From: Saccoglossus kowalevskii
Taxonomy: Eukaryota > Hemichordata > Enteropneusta > Harrimaniidae
Direction: 5' to 3'
Length of the DNA: 21,731 bases
Assembly: GCF_000003605.2 (NCBI RefSeq)
Contig: NW_003109980.1
Coordinates: 6,759 to 28,489 of the forward strand
Below, piece by piece: positions 15,700 to 21,731 of the stretch; within the stretch, counting starts at the first letter, position 1, and each line of letters starts with the position of its first letter. Below the pieces are notes generated by a model. It saw only the letters and a list, made by a program, of their open reading frames with translations, did not search any database and was not told where the DNA came from. The position numbers and the translations under genes were made by a program.

Positions 15700-17500
15700 T
15701 GTAAGCGCAGATATTACAAGACACATACACCATAGCCAATAAACAACTAAAATATAAGAAGCGTTCAGTTGAATGATCGAATGTGGCGCTCTATCTGTTG
15801 TGACCTCTGAATTGGACCCTCTAGGCTAAGAAGAATTATTTACAGTTATATAAAAAATAACATTAAAATGCAAAATCTAATTTTCGTACTCGTAATAACT
15901 TATCGTATGGCTTTAAATAATGAAGCAGATATGAAGATATAAACATATGAATCTGTTAACATAGGGATTTAGTTTTGAATCTATAGATAAATTCGAACAA
16001 AGTTGAAGGGTTCAAACGATCCCACTATGCACCGGGATATTCAAATTTGCGTTGAACACGTGATACATATACCGTATAAAGTTTTGAACTCGTGGCAAAT
16101 ACTACATAAATATAGGAGTAGAAACTACGAATTTAAAATTTGCAATAATAAATCAAATAATAATACAGTTATTTTGAATATTTGTGAAGTTTTTATCCAT
16201 TTGTTTACAATTTTTCACATAACACATATTTTGCCCAAGTTTGATTTTTTTTTTATATTTAACAAATGTATATTTGCTAAGATATGGGTGAAAATATGGC
16301 TACTGTATTTACTCTATTAGTAGTGCATGTGTAAATTACAGATATATTTCTATGGTCAAAATAAATATTAGTATAGAGAAAATACTATAAATGGAAACAC
16401 TGATACTGTACTGATAGTTTCAAGGAATTTACCAAGTAAATATTTGTACCTTCTCAAAAACCACAAAATAAATTTGTTTCAAACTTGACACACCATTATT
16501 GATTCTTTTCTTGATCAATTATAATATTTTTTAGCAACTATTTTTTTTTTTCATATTGAGTAACTTTTTCTAAAAACTGTAAACATGGTTTCATTCACAT
16601 TCACCAGACATGTACTGTACCTTTAACTTGTATTTTTGGCAACATTTTGTTCAAAGCAAAAGACGTGTACTGTGATAATTACAACAGTTGCAATATATTC
16701 AGCATTTTTTTGCCAATAGCCAAATGCCACCAAGCAGTTTTGTGAATTTGGTTGTGATTGAGTTTTCAGCATCTAAGCCACAGTCTGCTGGCGTACACAT
16801 GATAATAAAATAAATGTAATTTATATCTGGGGACCGCCATCTTGAATATGCCATCAAGTCACTGGATAAACAGGATTCTCTGTTTATCAAAGATGGATTA
16901 CTAGATCAATGTATCCTTTAGATTTTATTTTGCCCCAAGTTACTCAAAAAATAATAATACAATTTTGAAAGACTTTACCCTTTTATGACAGTATTTCTGG
17001 TTTTCTTTCATTCATATAAATCAATGAGTTACATACAAAACAAGAAATGAGTAATCTCAAAGAACTTCGTATACCAGTAACTATACAGTTAACATCTTCA
17101 GACAGTAGCTTTTGTTAATCCTTTGATTGCTTAACTTTTTTCTTACCAAAATTATTTTTGTATATTTCTTTTGTTCATTTTATAACACGTGGACAAATGT
17201 TTATTTAGTGACAAGTTGATAAAAGATGACTTTGGTGCTCAATGCCAAGTACATTTGTATCTAAATTGTTTGGAAGAGTTTCATTTTTGTTACCATAGTT
17301 ACTGCATCTACTGGTGGTAACTTAATATGTATTTCCACTTGTTGGGTTTTTTAAATATAATTGTTGTATGAATTTTTTGTAGATCATATGCAATCAAGGC
17401 TTTCTACCACGTTAAATATTTATACAAACACAATATTTATGATCATAAGTTTGCAAGTTAGATAAAAATATGAAAATAAAAAATAAATCCCATTCGCTTA
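15700..17500. other. AT-rich intergenic sequence, no supported feature
   Basis: About 1.8 kb with homopolymer runs and no protein-like ORF. The plus-strand 105-codon frame at 16003-16320 is made of K, N, I, F and Y codons as expected from AT-richness alone. No transposon ends, hairpins of note or RNA genes were seen. Confidence 0.5.
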
Positions 17501-17543
17501 TTATTTTTCAAGTTCGATAGAAATACGAATCCCATATAATATG

Positions 17544-17673
17544 AGGTTATTACGAGGATACCTCAAAGTATACACAAAGACAGTACAGTGGGAGTATCGG
17601 CCGACGCGCAGCGGAGGTTGATGCAATGGCGTACTGTCCGAGTACATACTTTGAGGTATCTTCGTAATAACCT
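17544..17673. mobile_element. 130-bp foldback element
   Basis: The left arm AGGTTATTACGAGGATACCT plus CAAAGTAT (17544 onward) matches the reverse complement of the right arm (ending 17673) with one mismatch over 28 bp. An inner stem GACAGTAC/GTACTGTC lies at 17579-17586 and 17631-17638. The loop is GC-rich (GGCCGACGCGCAGCGGAGG). No clear target duplication is visible. It is probably a tiny MITE. Confidence 0.7.
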
Positions 17674-17679
17674 TATCAT

Positions 17680-17797
17680 TATACATGTTTTTCTTCCAAG
17701 GATACATCATGGGAACGCCGAAATCAAAAAAGTTTAGAACAGAATCAGCGAACTTCTTAGTGTGATGTCCGATCAACCCCTGTTGGCAGCCATGTTT
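17680..17797 (-). pseudogene. Gene-like fragment (possible decayed 5' exon)
   Basis: On the minus strand, AAACATGGCTGCC looks like a start context (17788-17790), but the frame stops after six codons. One frame over, the sequence reads GLIGHHTKKFADSVLNFFDF, then GVPMMYPWKKNMYNDK, which is protein-like, and it runs straight into the foldback element. It also lies directly after the reverse-transcriptase fragment. It may be part of a broken element or a frameshifted exon. The family is not recognised and confidence is low. Confidence 0.25.
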
Positions 17798-17825
17798 GCT
17801 TTTATTATTAGAGGATACATTTTCT

Positions 17826-18037
17826 TATATGGTAGGATGAAATACCGCAAAATTACAGCCCTTTCGGTGCTTTTCTGGCTTTTTAATTTCCATCGTCATG
17901 GTTCCATTTGAGTGAAATGTGATTCCTAGGTATGTGAATTGATTGGTTTTGTTCAGTGTTATTTTTCCATCTTCTGATTTGCATCCATTTTTGGTGAAAA
18001 TCATAACTTTTGTTTTCTTTGCGTTTACTGTCCCCAC
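17826..18037 (-). pseudogene. Non-LTR retrotransposon reverse-transcriptase fragment
   Basis: The minus strand reads VNAKKTKVMIFTKNG, then a short gap, then NQFTYLGITFHSNGTMTMEI. This is the conserved segment just after the RT catalytic core of LINE-type (jockey/CR1/RTE-like) enzymes, usually NxxKTKxMxF...FxYLGI. Only about 70 residues remain. The catalytic FADD motif is absent and the flanking frames are broken, so this is a dead 5'- and 3'-truncated copy. Confidence 0.8.
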
Positions 18038-18039
18038 CT

Positions 18040-18743
18040 GTGTGTGTAATGTTGTAGAATATTAATACTGGCTTGTAGTCCTGATTTATGCTTACAGGTT
18101 GATGTAGAAGTATTTCAATTAAATCACATCTCAGTGTAACAGTGTGTAAAGTGAGTATGAAAGTATGGAAAGTGAGGCATGGCAGCTCTGCTGGTTGTAT
18201 CAATCTTTCTAATTCGAGTTACTTAAAGCGTGGTAGTCGGCAGACAGGGCGTGTTCGAATTTCATGTATATAAACAATATATTTTACACGCATTGTATAC
18301 GTCACTATGAGTCACATATCAAACAGGACGCGGCGCGACGACTGTCGCCCTTTAAAGATGTTCATTCATGTAAAAACTGTCATAAAATCACATCTGATCT
18401 GAAACAGTGTTAGAACTTCAAACAACAAAATGCATCTGACAATCAGTTAACCGAATCTGCCATTTATTTCCTTTACTTACTAAAGGTGCATAAAAATTAA
18501 AAATATATTTATATAATTTATATTCATTCATGCTTAAAAAATGATGGTACAAATGAAAGTTTTGTTCAAGATAGCTGCATGTAAACCACATATTTACTTA
18601 ATTCAATCTACACACTCTGATGAAAAGTAGTGAACCTTTGAAATAAAATTTGCATTGATATATGCTGGAGAAATTTGCATAAAAAATACTAAAATTTACT
18701 CTGAGATGAAAAAAAAAATATAACTTTCAATTCAATAAAACAT
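18040..18743. other. Intergenic sequence downstream of the ACOX3-like gene
   Basis: Nothing firm. CAGGGCGTGTTCGAATTTC near 18245 recalls a Pol III B box, but there is no matching A box or cloverleaf. The rest is AT-rich. Confidence 0.4.
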
Positions 18744-18749
18744 TTTATT
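18744..18749 (-). terminator. Candidate poly(A) signal AATAAA of the ACOX3-like gene
   Basis: TTTATT on the plus strand, 143-148 nt past the ACOX3-like stop codon. It is the nearest well-placed canonical hexamer. Confidence 0.5.
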
Positions 18750-18891
18750 AAATAGACGAATTATGTTGAAGTTGTAAGTTTTTAAAAATACATAATTCTA
18801 GAAAGAAAATATCAGGATACAAGAGATAAATTTGTTGGAATAATCAAAGCAATATTTCATGCACATTGGATATACCAATAATCTTCACTTT

Positions 18892-19008
18892 TTACAGTTT
18901 TCCACGAAGTAAGCCTTGGACTGGTTTGTTGCAGAATTCTCTCCACCAATCAGGTCGTTCCATAACCTTAGGTGTTTTCATAATAGCGCTGAAAATATTT
19001 TTGTAAAT
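18892..19008 (-). CDS. ACOX3: ACOX3-like last coding exon
   Basis: The acceptor is TTTTCTCTAG|ATT; the exon reads [20 protein letters not shown], then [18 protein letters not shown] and TAA. A second AG (TATTTTCAG) 20 nt further in would break the frame, and phase 0 from the previous exon selects the first. IYKNIFSA corresponds to the LYKNLW-type block that follows DGE in ACOX3 proteins. The tripeptide GKL replaces the usual SKL. Confidence 0.88.
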   Translation of the reverse strand: MYKNIFSAIMKTPKVMERPDWWREFCNKPVQGLLRGKL

Positions 19009-21638
19009 CTAGAGAAAAAAAATTTAAATATATATATCACTAGATGCAATGAAGAATTATTAGTTGTATCATATCGTTAAGTCAACATCTTGACATTGAC
19101 AACGAACTCGCGTAAACAAATACATACTATCGGTATCTAAAATTTTCAAGGTACTGTCTGGATAACATGACCTCATCAAATAAATATGTTCCAATTAAGA
19201 TTCAGAACAGCACAATTGTCTCAGAATTGAGAAAAGTGAGCAGAAATAAGCAGTCACTGTATACAATCAAAAAACATATTCATCTCATTAAACTCAGACT
19301 AAAAATATACCAGACTTATTTAAACAATAATGGCCATAAGCTCTACAAATGGGGAGTTGAGTGAAAATTACAATTACTTGCTTGCATGCATGCATACATA
19401 CATACATGCAAGCATGGCTTAGAAATCTTGTGACACTAGCTTTCTCTATGAAAACTAATTATTGAAAACAGCAATACATCTATACATAGGCAGACTTCAT
19501 TTGTTTTGATAAACACTTGATCTGCCAAAATAAACCAATCCGCCCCAGACCCATGCGAGTGAAAATTAATAAAGGCAGCCTTCTCTTGATATTGCAATGT
19601 AGTATATCCAGCCACTATATAGCAAACCAATGCCCTCTGATACACCTATAGATTATCAGAGGAAAAACTATTTGAATATATTTCCTATAATTCGTAGGCA
19701 TGACTCGAAGGACAAAAACAAAAGTACACAGAATGGACATAGAGGGCAGCATACAACAAAATTTTGAATATTTTTAAGAAAAGCTCCTAATATATACATA
19801 TATAGAAATATATATACACAATGCACATATACACAATGCACATAACACCTAACTAAAGTCAACATCTTTAATAATACTTAACTGGAGTCAGTGTCGATAT
19901 CAACACCTGACAGGAGGCAGTGTTGCTAACAAGTTCTATGGCCTGGCATTAACAAAATGGTGACTCAAGAAACGCCATGTAACCAAATTATAAAAAATCA
20001 TATTTTCTGTTTCACTCCAGAAACTTTTTTTTTTATAATTTTGTTACAAACAGAAAACAAAATACCACATCATTAATAATTTTATTTTGCCCACAAATGG
20101 TTGACATTATGTGCATTTACCTCTCCATCGGCTTTTCCTAATGCCGAGTTCAAAATGAAATCTCGAGGAGCAATGACGTCCACCAACGCCACAGCATCAT
20201 CCTTTAAAATACGGCATAATTGGACAATGGCTTCTCTTATCAGACGAGCTGGGTCACGACCACTCATGTATCCACCTGCATGTAATATAACAGAATTAAG
20301 TAAGCTCTGGAATCTGTAGCTTGAATGGTATTTATAAATCACAAACAAATGCAAAAAAAAAACATGTGTGGATTTGAATAAAAAACTAATCATTTTGAAA
20401 TGCTTCTCGTACAACAAAACCTAAACACAATAACATTTTCTTAGTTTGTGGTCTTAACTGAGAACACAGCAAATAGTATATAAATAGTATCTGACCTCTG
20501 ACCTTACAACTCACCTTGATACAAAGTAGCCATGTGTTTTTCCAGACTCCATAAACCGTATAGAGCACATAATTTTTTGAGCACCGGTGCCAAACCAGGT
20601 GGAACTGCAGGATCATTAACACAATCATAAAACCACTGCAATACAGTATGCTGTAAAAACAGAATCCACAAATCACCAATACAACCACATATAACATATC
20701 TGTACTGCTCAATACTGTTCAATCAAAGTTGCAATTTTACCCTTAATTTTGATATAAAAATGACAACAGTGCTTCTTCTTCAATGCCCAGATTCACCATA
20801 ATTTGATTAATGCCCAGATTCACCATAATTTGACCAATGCCCAGATTCACCATAATTTGACCAATACCCAGATTCACCATAATTTGACCAATACCCAGAT
20901 TCACCATAATTTGACCAATGCCCAGATTCACTATAATTTGATTAATACCCAGATTCAACATAATTTGACCAATGCCCAGATTCACCATAATTTGATTAAT
21001 ACCCAGATTCAACATAATTTGACCAATGCCCAGATTCACCATAATTTGACCAATGCTCAGATTCACCATAATTTGATTAATGCCCAGATTCACTATAATT
21101 TGACCAATGCCTAGATTCGTCATAATTTGACCAATGCCCAGATTCACCATAATTTGACCAATGCCCAGATTCACCATAATTTGATTAATACCCAGATTCA
21201 CCATAATTTGACCAATGCCCAGATTCACCATAATTTGACCAATGCCCAGATTCACCATAATTTGACTAATGCCCAGATTCACCATCATTCGACTAATACC
21301 AAGATTCATCATAATTTGACTAATGTCCAGATTCATCATAATTTGATTAATACACAGATTCAACATAATCTGACTGATACCCAGATTCATCATAATCTGA
21401 CTGATACCCAGGATTCCCCAAAATTTGACTACCGGTAATGCCTTGATTCACTTTAATTTAACAAAAATTGTGTTGATTGTTACCTCGATAAACATAAGAG
21501 CTAAGGATCTTGCATAGTATGCCTGACTGTCGTTACGAGCTGCGAATCCATCTTTACCGCTGGAGGATTCTTTATTTAGTTTATCAGCACTTTCCTTGAG
21601 TTGATAGCAGACCAGCCATTTGTATGCAGCAAGCGAAA
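18892..21638 (-). CDS. ACOX3: Peroxisomal acyl-CoA oxidase, ACOX3-like, C-terminal four exons (partial gene)
   Basis: Exons 21638-21484, 20650-20515, 20275-20121 and 19008-18892 join in consistent phase. They encode the C-terminal acyl-CoA oxidase domain and the end of the protein, about 187 residues. Recognisable blocks are [75 protein letters not shown] and the terminal PDWWREF...NKPV. They match vertebrate ACOX3 (branched-chain, pristanoyl-type oxidase) more closely than ACOX1 as I remember them. The enzyme is an FAD protein that carries out the first step of peroxisomal beta-oxidation, passing electrons to oxygen to give hydrogen peroxide. The FAD-binding and catalytic parts lie beyond the window. 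The tail ends RGKL, a non-canonical form of the SKL-type peroxisomal signal. Confidence 0.9.
19009..20120 (-). other. ACOX3-like last intron, with microsatellites
   Basis: GT-AG intron of 1,112 bp. A near-palindromic GCAT/CATA repeat (19378-19416) could fold into a hairpin. TATATA/CACAATGCACATA simple sequence lies at 19790-19845, with two copies of a 14-15 nt CACAATGCACATA unit. Short GACTC/AGGAG-type elements near 19880-19920 (ACTGGAGTCAGTGT, CAGGAGGCAGTGT) repeat loosely. I see no coding exon; the plus-strand frame 19167-19364 is not protein-like. Confidence 0.55.
20121..20275 (-). CDS. ACOX3: ACOX3-like penultimate coding exon
   Basis: 155 bp from ACATGCAG|GT to GGAGAG|GTAAAT. It completes the split glycine and reads [20 protein letters not shown], then [18 protein letters not shown] and [13 protein letters not shown]. 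The [11 protein letters not shown] and G.ADGE blocks are hallmarks of acyl-CoA oxidase C-terminal domains. Confidence 0.92.
20515..20650 (-). CDS. ACOX3: ACOX3-like internal coding exon
   Basis: 136 bp from TTTTTACAG|CAT to CAAG|GTGAGT. It reads [20 protein letters not shown], then [20 protein letters not shown] and ATLYQ plus one base of glycine. The [10 protein letters not shown] block is conserved in ACOX3 proteins. Phase 0 in and phase 1 out agree with both neighbours. Confidence 0.9.
20781..21460. repeat. 27-bp minisatellite, about 25 copies, in an ACOX3-like intron
   Basis: The unit is close to CCCAGATTCACCATAATTTG plus ACCAATG, 27 bp. It fills about four-fifths of the 833-bp intron between the exons at 20650 and 21484. 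Copies near the right end are diverged (CAGATTCATCATAATCTGAC); central ones are near identical. The multiple-of-three length leaves both strands open (minus: GIGQIMVNL nonamers; plus: AQIHHNLTN). Reading into the intron from the upstream exon meets a stop before the array, so it is not an extended exon. Confidence 0.95.
21484..21638 (-). CDS. ACOX3: ACOX3-like coding exon (first in window)
   Basis: 155 bp from CTGACTAG|TT to ATCGAG|GTAACA. It encodes [20 protein letters not shown], then [20 protein letters not shown] and [11 protein letters not shown] after two bases of a split codon. YKWLVCY and YYARSLAL identify the helical C-terminal acyl-CoA oxidase domain. Earlier exons lie beyond 21731. 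Confidence 0.9.
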
Positions 21639-21731
21639 CTAGTCAGAGAGAAATATATAAAACATTCAACAAATATTGAGTATGCATGTACTGTATATGC
21701 TCTATTACTCAGCATTAAAATGCAGTCTTAA

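Noticed and set aside
16003-16320. 105-codon plus-strand ORF
   Set aside because: Rich in I, K, N, F and Y as expected by chance in AT-rich DNA.
18230-18265. tRNA or tRNA-derived SINE
   Set aside because: Only a partial B-box-like GTTCGAATTT; no A box and no cloverleaf.
19167-19364. 65-codon plus-strand ORF in the ACOX3-like intron
   Set aside because: No recognisable domain, and antisense within an intron. The LYKWG reading resembles an ACOX block only by accident, and on the wrong strand.
20743-21438. 216-codon minus and 103-codon plus ORFs of nonamer repeats
   Set aside because: Intronic minisatellite; reading in from the upstream exon hits a stop first.
18892-21638. ACOX1 or ACOX2 instead of ACOX3
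   Set aside because: The [15 protein letters not shown] and PDWWREF...NKPV blocks fit ACOX3 better, though this is from memory and not from an alignment.

Overview
This window looks like nuclear DNA from an invertebrate animal, most likely a marine one. It has short coding exons with GT-AG introns on the minus strand, AT-rich introns, long minisatellites, nested DNA transposons, a non-LTR reverse-transcriptase relic and a 431-base assembly gap. No bacterial features are present. The repeat style (elements ending in GACG-type simple sequence plus a hairpin) recalls mollusc-like or other lophotrochozoan genomes. That is an impression only; the species cannot be fixed from the sequence.

Two protein-coding genes are well supported, both on the minus strand. 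(1) At 1409-11917 is a complete four-exon gene, assembled here from matching splice sites and phases. It encodes a protein of about 1,684 residues that is predicted to be almost entirely disordered. It has two AT-hooks, five RRxS-type basic motifs, two KEN boxes, many full CDK sites, a repeat-encoded SQ/TQ cluster and a KVKF PP1-docking-like motif in a 22-residue last exon. I do not recognise the family. The composition suggests a DNA-binding, cell-cycle or DNA-damage-regulated chromosomal protein. (2) At 18892-21638 are the last four coding exons of a peroxisomal acyl-CoA oxidase, best matched to ACOX3. Its 5' part lies beyond the right edge. The two genes are unrelated in function and simply tandem, with the ACOX3-like gene upstream.

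Region by region: 1-447 is a 24-bp minisatellite, and 448-1268 is plain AT-rich sequence. From 1269 to 11917 is the AT-hook gene. Its first intron (7466-11694) is a repeat island. A hairpin-ended modular repeat has been split by a Mutator-like transposon (9219-11466) with about 245-bp terminal inverted repeats and perfect 9-bp target duplications. That transposon was in turn split by another hairpin-ended element containing the gap. Inside the Mutator-like element is a gene-like block: a CRE palindrome, ATGGCGG, a splice donor, an acceptor and AATAAA. It is a possible animal Pack-MULE.

11918-18740 is intergenic. It holds one arm of a dispersed inverted repeat whose other copy is in intron 1, a Harbinger-type MITE with TAA duplications, and a TA-flanked MITE with three 157-bp tandem units and a terminal hairpin. 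It also holds a short protein-like ORF with its own poly(A) signal, a small foldback element and an RT fragment. 18744-21731 is the ACOX3-like gene, with a 27-bp minisatellite filling most of one intron.
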